A DNA stretch of 56,749 nt, taken from positions 1 to 56,749 of the forward strand of contig QGNO01000009.1 in NCBI GenBank assembly GCA_003228195.2, read 5' to 3'. Below, in pieces: positions 44,763 to 53,220 of this stretch (position 1 is the first letter of the stretch; each line of letters starts with the position of its first letter). The stretch comes from Chloroflexota bacterium (GTDB lineage: Bacteria; Chloroflexota; Dehalococcoidia; Lucifugimonadales; QGNO01). The translations under genes were made by a program, and so were the position numbers. The notes under the pieces were generated by a model that worked only from the letters and a program-made list of their open reading frames with translations, made no database searches and was not told the DNA's origin.

Positions 44763-45773
44763 TTGGGCAATAATCGACTACCTCTGGTTAAGCTGCTCGG
44801 GACAGGGGGTACGATCGCATCTTGGGGCTCTCCAAGGCTTGAGTTTGTCCAGTACTGGCTCGGCGGCAAGAATCTCGATGTCCACCAAAACTTAGCCAGA
44901 ATACCAGAAGTATCGCAATATGCCAAAGTTGAAGCAATGCAGGTTCTCCAAACACCTAGTATGGCAATTGGAGCTCCTGAATGGATTCAACTGGCGAGCA
45001 CGATCAACCACATCTTTGAAACTCAGCCTGAGATAAACGGACTAGTGCTTACTCACGGCACCTCGACCATGGAGGAGACTGCCTACTTTCTAAACTTGAC
45101 TGTAAAAAGTAGCAAACCCGTGGTAGTCACAGGATCTATGAGACCACCGTCAGCACTAGGAACGGATGCCGACAACAACTTACTCGCAGCAATCTTACTC
45201 GCAAGCTCACAAGAAGCACATGGTAAGGGCGTCATGATTCTGTTGAACGACGAAATCCAAGCAGCCCGTGAAGCCACGAAACAAAACTCTTACAGGGTAG
45301 AGACGTTTGGATCCCGTGAATTAGGAATACTGGGCTACCTTGACTCCGATCTAAAGCCCGTATTTTACAGAGAACCCACTCGCAAGCACACTTACCAAAC
45401 TGAGTTCACGGTTTCGCATGAAAGTGAAATGCCCAAGGTAGAAGTAGTCTACGCTGTGGCTGGGGGGAATGGGATGCAAGCCCGATTCTTAATCGATGCC
45501 AAAGTTGATGGGATAATAGGTGCGGCAACAGGGGGAGGGTCGGGGGCTCCGGATTGGAATGATGCGCTTGCAGAAGCCAGCCAAGCTGGAATAGCCGTTG
45601 CGATCACTACTCGAACCGGAGCAGGTAGAGTTATCCCCACCACTCGCAGCAAAGAGACTGGCCTAATATCTGGGGACAACCTCAATGCTCAAAAAGCGCG
45701 CATTCTGCTTATGCTAGCGCTTTCCACAACCAAGAATACTAACTCCATACAAGAAATGTTCAACACATATTAA
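44763..45773 (+). CDS. Asparaginase-family amidohydrolase, copy 2
   Basis: Homologue of the asparaginase-like gene at 31.5 kb, similar along the full length. Catalytic Thr is in GTGGTIASWG. The second motif reads THGTSTMEETA, with Ser 101 at the usual Asp position, as in copy 1. NDEIQAAREATKQNSYRVETF keeps the lysine. The start is TTG 44763, with GAAGG upstream. Length is 336. It follows the importer permeases and precedes a racemase-like gene, so the imported compound is probably its substrate. Confidence 0.88.
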   Translation: MGNNRLPLVKLLGTGGTIASWGSPRLEFVQYWLGGKNLDVHQNLARIPEVSQYAKVEAMQVLQTPSMAIGAPEWIQLASTINHIFETQPEINGLVLTHGTSTMEETAYFLNLTVKSSKPVVVTGSMRPPSALGTDADNNLLAAILLASSQEAHGKGVMILLNDEIQAAREATKQNSYRVETFGSRELGILGYLDSDLKPVFYREPTRKHTYQTEFTVSHESEMPKVEVVYAVAGGNGMQARFLIDAKVDGIIGAATGGGSGAPDWNDALAEASQAGIAVAITTRTGAGRVIPTTRSKETGLISGDNLNAQKARILLMLALSTTKNTNSIQEMFNTY

Positions 45774-45782
45774 GGAGATCTC

Positions 45783-46529
45783 ATGGCTATTCCAAGACGC
45801 ATAGGAGTCATAGTACCGTCTACCAATCAAGTAGTAGAACCCGATTTCAATATGGCAGTGCCTCGCGGCGTCACAGTTCACGCAGAACGTATGTGGCTGG
45901 AAGGCCCATCAGAGCCGGGCGGAGGCGATGGCATAGAACTACTAACCATGAACTCAGATATCGAGCGTTCAGCAAAATATGTGGCTAGCGCGAGTGTAGA
46001 GGTTATTGCCTACGGATGTACAAGCGGCACATACAGGACCGGCAGCATAGCATACAGCAAAGCAATCTCTGAGCAGATAACGGAAGCCTCAGGGGGCGTG
46101 CCTGCAATTACCGCAATGGAAGCCTCGTTAGAGGCCATGAAGGCTGCTGGTTCAAAGCTAATCAGTGTGGTGGGCCCATACGGCCCAACCTTACTCGAAC
46201 AAGGGCTCAAACCACTCTTAGAAGAGTCTGGGTTTAACGTAGCCAGCGTGAAAGGCGAGCCCGAAATGCAGCAGCGCACACATCACGGAGCTATAGGCAA
46301 TCAAGATCCCGAGTTAATCTTTGAATTCGTAACCAGAGCAGCTTCCGAAGACGCAGATACTGTTTACATACCCGGCACCGCTTGGAGGGCTCTAGAAATC
46401 GTAGAGGAACTGGAAAAAAGATTGAATAAGACCGTTATCACTGTCAATCAGGCCACAATTTGGAAGGCACTCCGAATGATAGGTGTAAACTCTACTATCA
46501 ATGGGTTTGGCAGCTTACTCTCCATATAG
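45783..46529 (+). CDS. Asp/Glu racemase superfamily protein (maleate isomerase/arylmalonate decarboxylase-like)
   Basis: Two-domain fold of the Asp/Glu/hydantoin racemase superfamily, closest in pattern to maleate cis-trans isomerase and arylmalonate decarboxylase. It opens RRIGVIVPSTNQVVEPDFN. The first active-site cysteine is C79 in YGCTSG. The second motif, normally S-C-T, reads IPGTAWRALE, so Gly 198 sits at the second cysteine position. Length is 248. It starts nine bases after the asparaginase stop, with AAGGAG. A two-base racemase mechanism is not possible if the alignment holds. Confidence 0.85.
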   Translation: MAIPRRIGVIVPSTNQVVEPDFNMAVPRGVTVHAERMWLEGPSEPGGGDGIELLTMNSDIERSAKYVASASVEVIAYGCTSGTYRTGSIAYSKAISEQITEASGGVPAITAMEASLEAMKAAGSKLISVVGPYGPTLLEQGLKPLLEESGFNVASVKGEPEMQQRTHHGAIGNQDPELIFEFVTRAASEDADTVYIPGTAWRALEIVEELEKRLNKTVITVNQATIWKALRMIGVNSTINGFGSLLSI

Positions 46530-46555
46530 CTAGAAAAACCGCCACGGGGGAATAA

Positions 46556-47689
46556 ATGACTCAAGAAAAAAGACTCGTCATCGCAAATATAGACCGGCTC
46601 AATAAATTAATGGACGAGAACAGACTTGACGCCGTGATTGCTCGCTCAGGGAAAAATTTCACTTACCTCTCAGGGTTTGCCTATCCCGGGACTCTGGCTC
46701 GCCATTTGGACTTCCCCGATTCCCCAAGAGCAGTGTTAGTAGTTTGGCCGAGAGAAGGGGAGCCCGTAATGATATTGAACAGTTTTGCCGCCCCACTCGC
46801 CCGACGCGACTCGTGGCTCGAAAAAATTGAGATGTACGATGACTACGGCGAATCCCCATACAGTAAAGTGGTTGACGTGCTTAAAGAAAAGGGACTCAAC
46901 AGTTCACGCATCGGCTTCGAAAAATCCTACCTTAGCGCTGTGCATTGGGATGAAGTGGCTAGCCTTCTTCCAAAGGCAGAACTCATCGACTGCACGAGTA
47001 TGATGGATCAGGTCAGATGGATAAAAACACCTAGCGAAGTAGCGCTTATAAGAGAAGGTGCTCGCAAGCTAGATGAGGCGTATCTAGAAGTTTTTCCAAC
47101 GGTTAAAGCTGGTGAAACAGAACGAGATGTACACAGCAGGCTAATAGCAGCATGTCTCGATAGAGAAGCCAATTGGGCTCATGGAATTCTTAATTCTAGT
47201 CGGAATACAGTCATGTATGGCGGGGAAAGTGGATTTCAATTTGAGCTTGGCGACATTATCCGAAATGATTACGTTTTCTGGTATCAGGGCTACCCAGGCC
47301 ATCAATCACGAACCGTCGTGCTGGGAAACCCTTCGGAGGAACAGAAGAAAACATACGAGACTATATTGGGGATATATAGAGGAACAATCGAACAAGCAAA
47401 GCCAGGGGTAAAGGCAAGTGAAATTCATAGATTTGCGTCCGATGCCTTCAAGAATGCAGGGATCAAAGGGCGAGTCGCTTTAGCAGGTCACGGAGTAGGT
47501 ACCTGGTGGCATCAACAACAACCCTATTTGGTGCCCAACAACGACATAATAATAGAGTCAGGAATGGTCCTTGCATTCGAGCCTCATGTTGATTACTACC
47601 ATATACAAGACATGTTCCTGATTACTGACGAGGGGCAAGAACACCTGTCTCCACTGTTTAGTACAGACGAGATGCTGGTAGTAGGATAA
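46556..47689 (+). CDS. M24 family protein, creatinase/Xaa-Pro peptidase-like
   Basis: Pita-bread fold protein: N-terminal creatinase-like domain (about residues 8-150) and catalytic domain (160-370). Of the five metal ligands of M24 peptidases, D238, H312 (AGHGVG) and E342 (AFEPH) are present. The second Asp is H249 and the last Glu is Q351. Creatinase, a metal-free member, likewise lacks a full ligand set. Length is 377. It ends the importer operon, suggesting C-N hydrolysis of an N-substituted amino acid or guanidine rather than peptidase work. Confidence 0.87.
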   Translation: MTQEKRLVIANIDRLNKLMDENRLDAVIARSGKNFTYLSGFAYPGTLARHLDFPDSPRAVLVVWPREGEPVMILNSFAAPLARRDSWLEKIEMYDDYGESPYSKVVDVLKEKGLNSSRIGFEKSYLSAVHWDEVASLLPKAELIDCTSMMDQVRWIKTPSEVALIREGARKLDEAYLEVFPTVKAGETERDVHSRLIAACLDREANWAHGILNSSRNTVMYGGESGFQFELGDIIRNDYVFWYQGYPGHQSRTVVLGNPSEEQKKTYETILGIYRGTIEQAKPGVKASEIHRFASDAFKNAGIKGRVALAGHGVGTWWHQQQPYLVPNNDIIIESGMVLAFEPHVDYYHIQDMFLITDEGQEHLSPLFSTDEMLVVG

Positions 47690-47700
47690 TTCGAGACATC

Positions 47701-47952
47701 CTAAAGCAAGTGCGTCCCGCTACCCATACTTAGGTTTGGGGATACCGTATGTGGAACCATTACACGTAATTTACGTAGTGCTGTCGCTCCCCATCGGAGA
47801 TCATATTGCCAAGTATAAAATGAATCGCCATCAAGTCTGATTTCGTCACCGTTATCTGCCCATATCTGTCTTATGACATCAACTATAGTGGCCCGCCCGC
47901 CTAGCGCAACCAAGGCCTCGTATACCCATGTCTTATATTGCTCTCTTTCCAT
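47701..47952 (-). CDS. Small winged-helix-like protein
   Basis: 83 residues. The pattern YKTWVYEALVALGGRATIVDV, then FYTWQYDLRWGATALRKLRVM, resembles a winged helix of the kind found in the N-terminal domain of Mrr-like restriction proteins and in stand-alone regulators. ATG 47952 is preceded by GGGGG. An inverted repeat 13-30 bases upstream could be its operator. The last 15 residues look unrelated to the fold. I cannot name a function; DNA binding is inference. Confidence 0.6.
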   Translation of the reverse strand: MEREQYKTWVYEALVALGGRATIVDVIRQIWADNGDEIRLDGDSFYTWQYDLRWGATALRKLRVMVPHTVSPNLSMGSGTHLL

Positions 47953-47964
47953 TTAGACCCCCAT

Positions 47965-47982
47965 ACTATTGATTTCAATAGT
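47965..47982. promoter_or_regulatory. Inverted repeat upstream of the winged-helix gene
   Basis: ACTATTGA (47965-47972) and TCAATAGT (47975-47982), exact eight-base arms with a two-base centre. On the minus strand it overlaps a TTGACT box. It is placed like an operator for autoregulation. Confidence 0.45.
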
Positions 47983-48029
47983 CAATTCTCCGCCTAGTTG
48001 ACCACTATACGTCTCCCCTATGGTTTCCA

Positions 48030-49637
48030 CTATGGGAAGAGACTTAACGTCTCGAAGTGTAAATCAGATGAGGTCCCGTGAGTCGGCTGCCAACCCGTTA
48101 GCTTCGGGCTTAAGCCATAGACTTCGTGACGCCATAGTATTGGTATGGCCCAATACTCATCAAATAGCATTTGGTTAATCTCTCGCAGTCTTCCAGCCCG
48201 AGTGTCCGGATTAGATATAAGACTCACTTCTTCAAAAATACGGTCGCCCTTCCCTGGGTCGTGATACGCCAAAACACCGTCGCTCCCCATATACCTCTTA
48301 ATGAGGCCTAGCACGCTGGGCATAGTTTGGTAATCAACTCCATGAAATACTGGGGCTGGAGCAACATCTTCAAACACCTGAGGTCTGGAATGGTACCTGA
48401 CCTTGACTAGTGGGTACTCGCTTGGGATTATACGAACGTTGACCCCAATCTTTCTCCAGTCTTCAGCTATCAATCCATTAAGCTGCAACATCTCCGTCAG
48501 CCCGTATGCCGCTATGGAGAATAGATACACAGTCTCTCCCTGGTATCCAGATTTCTTCAGTAGCAACTTAGCGGACTCAGGATCGTAAGGATAATTGGAA
48601 AGAGAGGGGTCAAATCCATCTTCCACGGGACTAAACATTGCGGAGCCAGTAGCCAACGAAGCGACCTCTGGAGCATATACCGAATCTAGAATTGAAGGAA
48701 CATCCAACGCCAGGGCCAAGGCTTTCCGGAAGTCTACGTTGGATGTATAGAAAGATTCATCGTAGCTCATAAAAAATCTCAAAACGGTACTCGTAATGTA
48801 CCTAGGACCCTTAAGCGTAAATCCATCCTGTTTAAGTGGTTCCACTTTCTCTTGGAGAACCTCCATGCTGAACGCTTCCCCCGCTGGCCTCAACATAGCC
48901 ATGTCAACCTCTCCGGACCTCAGCATGGCGACCCGCTTAGTAGCATCTGCGATCTTAATAAGCCGAAGCCGTTCGAAGTTAGGTATGCGCTCTGGATTCC
49001 AATAGTCTTCATTGGCACCGTATTCTATGAACTCATCCATTGATCTCCTGACGAACTTCCATGGGCCGCTTCCTATCGGCTTTTCGCTAAACCCATTCTC
49101 TCCAACCTGTTCCAAATAATGTCTCGGCAGTATAGGCATGTCCCCATCAACGGGACTAAAGTTGTTCATAAATATAACGTCTGGATTTTTGAGATGTATC
49201 TTCACCGTGTAGGTATCAACGATCTCCACCTCCGCTACCGCTTTCCTGATAATGGGGCAAGCCCCACATTTTGCAGAATCACGGGAGTAATAGGCCATCA
49301 TAAATTCGATGTCTTTGGAGGTAACCTCTACGCCATCATGCCATTCCATTCCTTTCCTAAGTTTAAGCGTGTAGGTAGTCGCCGAAGAGTTAATCTCCCA
49401 GCTTTCCAAAGCCCCGAGTTGTACGTCAGCACTACCATTAGAATTACTGCCCACTAAGTGATCAAACATGTGGCCATGATATTGCAGGCCTGGCTTAGCA
49501 TCCATGGAAGGATCGAGCAATTCGGGGCCAAAGGATGGTAAAGCAACTCTCAATAGAGTGTCATTTTGACCCAGCGATGCTAACTGACAACCAAACAGAA
49601 TAAGAGTGAACGCAGTCACCAAAATAAGACGCCACAT
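48030..49637 (-). CDS. ABC transporter substrate-binding lipoprotein (family 5), orphan
   Basis: SBP_bac_5 protein with a short signal peptide and lipobox LFGC (Cys 17). Recognised by ALESWEINSSATTYTLKLRKGMEWHDGVEVTSKD (read in parts) and IGSGPWKFVRRSMDEF. Length is 535. No permease or ATPase gene is adjacent; it lies at the end of an epimerase/aldo-keto reductase/propeller operon. It may feed the importer at 42.8-44.7 kb or work in a different process. Confidence 0.9.
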   Translation of the reverse strand: MWRLILVTAFTLILFGCQLASLGQNDTLLRVALPSFGPELLDPSMDAKPGLQYHGHMFDHLVGSNSNGSADVQLGALESWEINSSATTYTLKLRKGMEWHDGVEVTSKDIEFMMAYYSRDSAKCGACPIIRKAVAEVEIVDTYTVKIHLKNPDVIFMNNFSPVDGDMPILPRHYLEQVGENGFSEKPIGSGPWKFVRRSMDEFIEYGANEDYWNPERIPNFERLRLIKIADATKRVAMLRSGEVDMAMLRPAGEAFSMEVLQEKVEPLKQDGFTLKGPRYITSTVLRFFMSYDESFYTSNVDFRKALALALDVPSILDSVYAPEVASLATGSAMFSPVEDGFDPSLSNYPYDPESAKLLLKKSGYQGETVYLFSIAAYGLTEMLQLNGLIAEDWRKIGVNVRIIPSEYPLVKVRYHSRPQVFEDVAPAPVFHGVDYQTMPSVLGLIKRYMGSDGVLAYHDPGKGDRIFEEVSLISNPDTRAGRLREINQMLFDEYWAIPILWRHEVYGLSPKLTGWQPTHGTSSDLHFETLSLFP

Positions 49638-49708
49638 AACGTTACTCCGCCTAAAAGAACTTATTAATTTTCAAACGTGAGTTGCTCTGTTCATTCACAG
49701 TAGCCAAG

Positions 49709-50716
49709 TCACGAGGTTATTTTCGTCAAGGAATTGTCACCGAAGTTAGCAATCCAAATTGAACCAGCTATGGCTTCTATAGCAATCGGACTCTTGCCTG
49801 TGGCGAAAGTGCCTATCTCCTTGCCATCCAAATCGAGCCTCACTACTTTATCATCTCTGTAGCTTGCGACCCAAATTGTTGCGCCATCAAACGCTACCGC
49901 CATAGGCCACGCACCCACTGGATATTCGCCCAGCATTTCTCCATTTGGACTCATTTTGCTCACAACATGTCTCCAGTTTGTGACTACCCATAAGTTGGCT
50001 CCATCATGGACTAGATCAACAGGTCCTTGCCCACCAAGTTCCCAAGGAGTTTCAGGTCCAAGGCCTACAGAATAGGTATTCAATATTTCCGCAGCTTCAC
50101 CCAATTCCTGAACAACTGATTGATCCAAGCTAACAAGCCAAACAGACGTTCCATCAGTCTCTAGGGTCCATGGCGATGGATGTGATCCGGGGATGCGAGT
50201 AGTTTTTAGGGTTTTGCCGCTCAGATCTAGTTTGCTGACTGTATTTCCCCATGACGAGGCAACCCAAATATGTCCCAAATGATACAAAAGCGAAGTTGGA
50301 GCCGTATAACCTCCACCGATAGGATATGTGCCAATCAAGCCTCCTTGCAAATTCACCTTGTCTACTGATCCCTCACCGTTATTAGCTACCCAGATATCTT
50401 TCCCATCAAACTCCAATGCCTTGGGCGAATTTCCAACCTTGTAAACGCCCAGTACTGCGCCATCTTCCGAAATTTCCGTGACGGTATTCATCCCTATATT
50501 GGCTATCCATAAGTTTACGCCATCATAGGTAATTGCCCTTGGACTAGAAATTCCGGTGAAGGTATGAACTGTTAAATCGTCGGATGATAGAGGCAAGGGA
50601 CCAAAATCGGCCTGGGAAGTCTCATGTGGTTGATCCACCTCTCTTTGAAAACAGGCGGAGGACACTAGGGCTACCCCGACAAGAATTGCCAGAAGCCCCA
50701 ATGCCAGATTACTCAT
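49709..50716 (-). CDS. Beta-propeller lipoprotein (Vgb/YncE-like)
   Basis: 335 residues with a signal peptide and lipobox SSAC (Cys 22). The rest is seven or so repeats of about 40 residues with the pattern L-W-V-A/T-N, a variable loop, then V-S-K-L/M and G-x-Y-P-V-G, as in virginiamycin B lyase-like and YncE-like propellers. True Vgb lyases are cytoplasmic; a secreted lipoprotein is more likely a binding or sensing protein. It starts two bases after the aldo-keto reductase stop. Confidence 0.83.
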   Translation of the reverse strand: MSNLALGLLAILVGVALVSSACFQREVDQPHETSQADFGPLPLSSDDLTVHTFTGISSPRAITYDGVNLWIANIGMNTVTEISEDGAVLGVYKVGNSPKALEFDGKDIWVANNGEGSVDKVNLQGGLIGTYPIGGGYTAPTSLLYHLGHIWVASSWGNTVSKLDLSGKTLKTTRIPGSHPSPWTLETDGTSVWLVSLDQSVVQELGEAAEILNTYSVGLGPETPWELGGQGPVDLVHDGANLWVVTNWRHVVSKMSPNGEMLGEYPVGAWPMAVAFDGATIWVASYRDDKVVRLDLDGKEIGTFATGKSPIAIEAIAGSIWIANFGDNSLTKITS

Positions 50717-50717
50717 A

Positions 50718-51656
50718 CTATAAACTGTTTAGGTGCTCAAGCACCTCTTCTGGCAATCTAATCTCTTGCGACCTTACGTTCTGGGTTATTTGTTCCGGTT
50801 TGCTTGAACCAACGATGACGGACGTGATCGGCGACTTTGACAAACACCACGCAAGAGCTATCTGGGTAGGCTCATACCCAAGCTGTGCGGCTGTTTTCTT
50901 GACTTCGTCCACAAGCTTGAACGTTCGCTCGTTCCAAAATCTGGTCTTGGCTCCGCCTGCATGCCTCGAAGCCATATGGCTGTCTTTCGGTGGCTCCTTT
51001 GCAGCATCATATGTTCCTGTTAGAAGACCACCCATCAATACCTGATAAGGGATCACTCCGATGCCCTGGTCTTCTGCTAAGGGGAATACCTCTTCCTCTA
51101 TTCCCCTCTGAGCCATATTGTAGAGCAATTGTATAGAAACAAATTTATCCAGACCCAGTTTATCACCGGCCCACAAAGCTTTAGCTAGTTGCCAAGCCGC
51201 AAAGTTTGAGCACCCCAGATAACGAATCTTGCCCATTCGAACCAAGTCATTAAGCGTGTTGAGTGTTTCTTCAATCGGTGTCTCTGGGTCCCACCAATGT
51301 ACCTGATACAGATCTATATAATCCGTCTTTAGTCGCCTCAAGCTACTATTGACTGCGCCTATCACGTGCTTTCTTGATAAGCCCCTATCATTAACTCCAG
51401 GTCCCATAGGCGAGAATCCTTTGGTGCCAATCACCAAGCCGTCCCGCTTCCCTTTAATTGCCCTGCCGACTAGCTCTTCCGACTTACCGTCGTTATACAT
51501 GTCAGCTGTGTCGATGAAATTTATGCCACTAGCTAAAGCTGCATCTATCACGGAGAATGCCCGGCCATCGTCTACATACCCCTCGCCAAACATGTTGGTG
51601 CCCAAGCATATTCTTGAAACCTTCAGACCGCTGCGGCCAACATTTATATATTCCAA
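50718..51656 (-). CDS. Aldo/keto reductase
   Basis: NADP-dependent oxidoreductase of the aldo-keto reductase family. It shows the catalytic tetrad: Asp and Tyr in FIDTADMYNDGKSE, Lys in GTKGFSP, and His in YQVHWWDPETP. The C-terminal VGSSKPEQITQNV binds the cofactor. Length is 312. It lies between an NAD-dependent epimerase gene (10-base gap) and the propeller lipoprotein gene, suggesting a sugar-related pathway. Confidence 0.93.
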   Translation of the reverse strand: MEYINVGRSGLKVSRICLGTNMFGEGYVDDGRAFSVIDAALASGINFIDTADMYNDGKSEELVGRAIKGKRDGLVIGTKGFSPMGPGVNDRGLSRKHVIGAVNSSLRRLKTDYIDLYQVHWWDPETPIEETLNTLNDLVRMGKIRYLGCSNFAAWQLAKALWAGDKLGLDKFVSIQLLYNMAQRGIEEEVFPLAEDQGIGVIPYQVLMGGLLTGTYDAAKEPPKDSHMASRHAGGAKTRFWNERTFKLVDEVKKTAAQLGYEPTQIALAWCLSKSPITSVIVGSSKPEQITQNVRSQEIRLPEEVLEHLNSL

Positions 51657-51666
51657 TCACGCCTCC

Positions 51667-52638
51667 TTAGCTAGTAAAGTCGTACCTACGGCGCCACTCA
51701 ATATACGCACGAATTCCACCAGCCGGATCATATTCAGCGTTAAATCCTGTGTCCTCACGGAGTCGAGTGTTGTCAGCAGGCCCACGCCCCGAACCTATGC
51801 CTACACCGTCCTCTGAAGTTGGCTGCAAAAATTCTATGCCAGGGACTGCACTCCGGAACGCTTCGACAATCTCATTCTGGGTAACCATTATTCCTCTCGA
51901 GACATTGTAGAAGCTATGATTCAGTTTCGGTGCATCCAAAAGGGCGATTAGTCCAGCAGCCAGATCTAGCGCGTAGGTCATATCGCCACTTGAACGTCGC
52001 GGTTCTATTTTTATTGGCTCGCCCCGAATTGCCTTGCCTGTCCAATCGTACATCATTGACATAACAGCGCGATGACCGGTCTGTCGCTCCATCGGACCAT
52101 AGGGACCACTCAGCCTACCACTCGCACCCTCAAATCCATGTAGTTGAGCATATCGACGCGTTAATAATTCACTTGCATATTTGGTCACGCTGTAAAGACT
52201 GGTAGGATCCAGTTGCATATCTTCCATTAACGGAATTTCCGGGGGTGTTTCACCATATACTCCACCCGAACTCACATAGACGAAACGTTTTACTCCCACT
52301 TTTCTGGCAAGCTCTAACATATTGACAGTGCCAGTGAGGTTGATATCGAAAATCCTCTTGCTGTCGCTCTTCTCTAAATCTTCAAGAACCACTGTGTAAA
52401 CCGCTGCGTGGATGATGCCTTCTATCGATTTACCTGATGCAGCCTCCTCGATGGAAGACATGTTCAGTATGTCAGCTTGCGCCCAAGTTATCATGCCCCT
52501 TACTGACTCGGTATAGGCTAACAAAAGTTCATCAGGAGGAGCTATGTCGATTGATATGACCTCACGACCCTGTTCTGCTAAAACCTTGACTACGTTCGAG
52601 GCCACGAAACCTGTGCCACCAGTAACTATTACAGGCAT
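51667..52638 (-). CDS. NAD-dependent epimerase/dehydratase
   Basis: Extended SDR. Cofactor motif TGGTGFVASN near residue 7, and the catalytic YSVTK (Tyr-x3-Lys) near residue 148, with SSGGVYGE before it. Start ATG 52638 follows GGGGAGAAG; a start at 52659 would add seven residues. Length is 323. The family includes UDP-glucose epimerases; the substrate is probably a nucleotide sugar or similar. First gene of the leftward operon. Confidence 0.9.
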   Translation of the reverse strand: MPVIVTGGTGFVASNVVKVLAEQGREVISIDIAPPDELLLAYTESVRGMITWAQADILNMSSIEEAASGKSIEGIIHAAVYTVVLEDLEKSDSKRIFDINLTGTVNMLELARKVGVKRFVYVSSGGVYGETPPEIPLMEDMQLDPTSLYSVTKYASELLTRRYAQLHGFEGASGRLSGPYGPMERQTGHRAVMSMMYDWTGKAIRGEPIKIEPRRSSGDMTYALDLAAGLIALLDAPKLNHSFYNVSRGIMVTQNEIVEAFRSAVPGIEFLQPTSEDGVGIGSGRGPADNTRLREDTGFNAEYDPAGGIRAYIEWRRRYDFTS

Positions 52639-52733
52639 TTCTCTTCTCCCCCTCCCCAAATTTCTTAACGCCGGTAAGTATATCAGGCATAGCTTCCTTT
52701 GCGTACAGAAAGATAGCAGTTAGACTAGCGCTG

Positions 52734-53198
52734 ATGGGTAACGTGATGAACAATATTCAAGAATTGTTGGACAGCAATGGGGTTGAATACGACATTGTGT
52801 CCCATGAGGCAGTTTACACTAGTGAAGAGGCCTCCAAAGTTCGCGGGACAACGATGGATCAGGGAGCCAAGGCATTGGTGATGAAGGCAGACAAGCAACC
52901 TATACTTGTAGTGATAGCCTCTCATCTTAGAGTAGACCCCCGAAAGTTCAAGAGTCTCTACAAGATCAAAGACCTCAGGCTGATATCACCAACCGAAGTT
53001 ACAGATCTTACTGGTTTGACAATAGGGTCGGTCCCACCTTTCGGAAACTTGATGGATCTCCCAACGTTTGTAGACCAATCCCTACTGTTAGCGAACAACA
53101 TTGCATTCAACGCTGGGTCCCACACAACCTCAATCATAATGAAATGTGCCGATTTCATCAGTCTGGTCCAGCCTGAAATAGGTGTTTTCGCCGCCTAA
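52734..53198 (+). CDS. YbaK/EbsC-family aminoacyl-tRNA deacylase-like protein
   Basis: YbaK/ProX-type domain that edits mischarged tRNA in known members. Visible motifs are YDIVSHEAVYTSEEASKVRG, QGAKALVMKADKQPILVV, and the GSVPPFG loop. Length is 154 (149 if the ATG at 52749 is used). Stand-alone gene in convergent arrangement with the aspartate dehydrogenase gene. The usual lysine region is present, so activity is plausible. Confidence 0.88.
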   Translation: MGNVMNNIQELLDSNGVEYDIVSHEAVYTSEEASKVRGTTMDQGAKALVMKADKQPILVVIASHLRVDPRKFKSLYKIKDLRLISPTEVTDLTGLTIGSVPPFGNLMDLPTFVDQSLLLANNIAFNAGSHTTSIIMKCADFISLVQPEIGVFAA

Positions 53199-53220
53199 TG
53201 TGTTCCAGTTATTACAAGCC

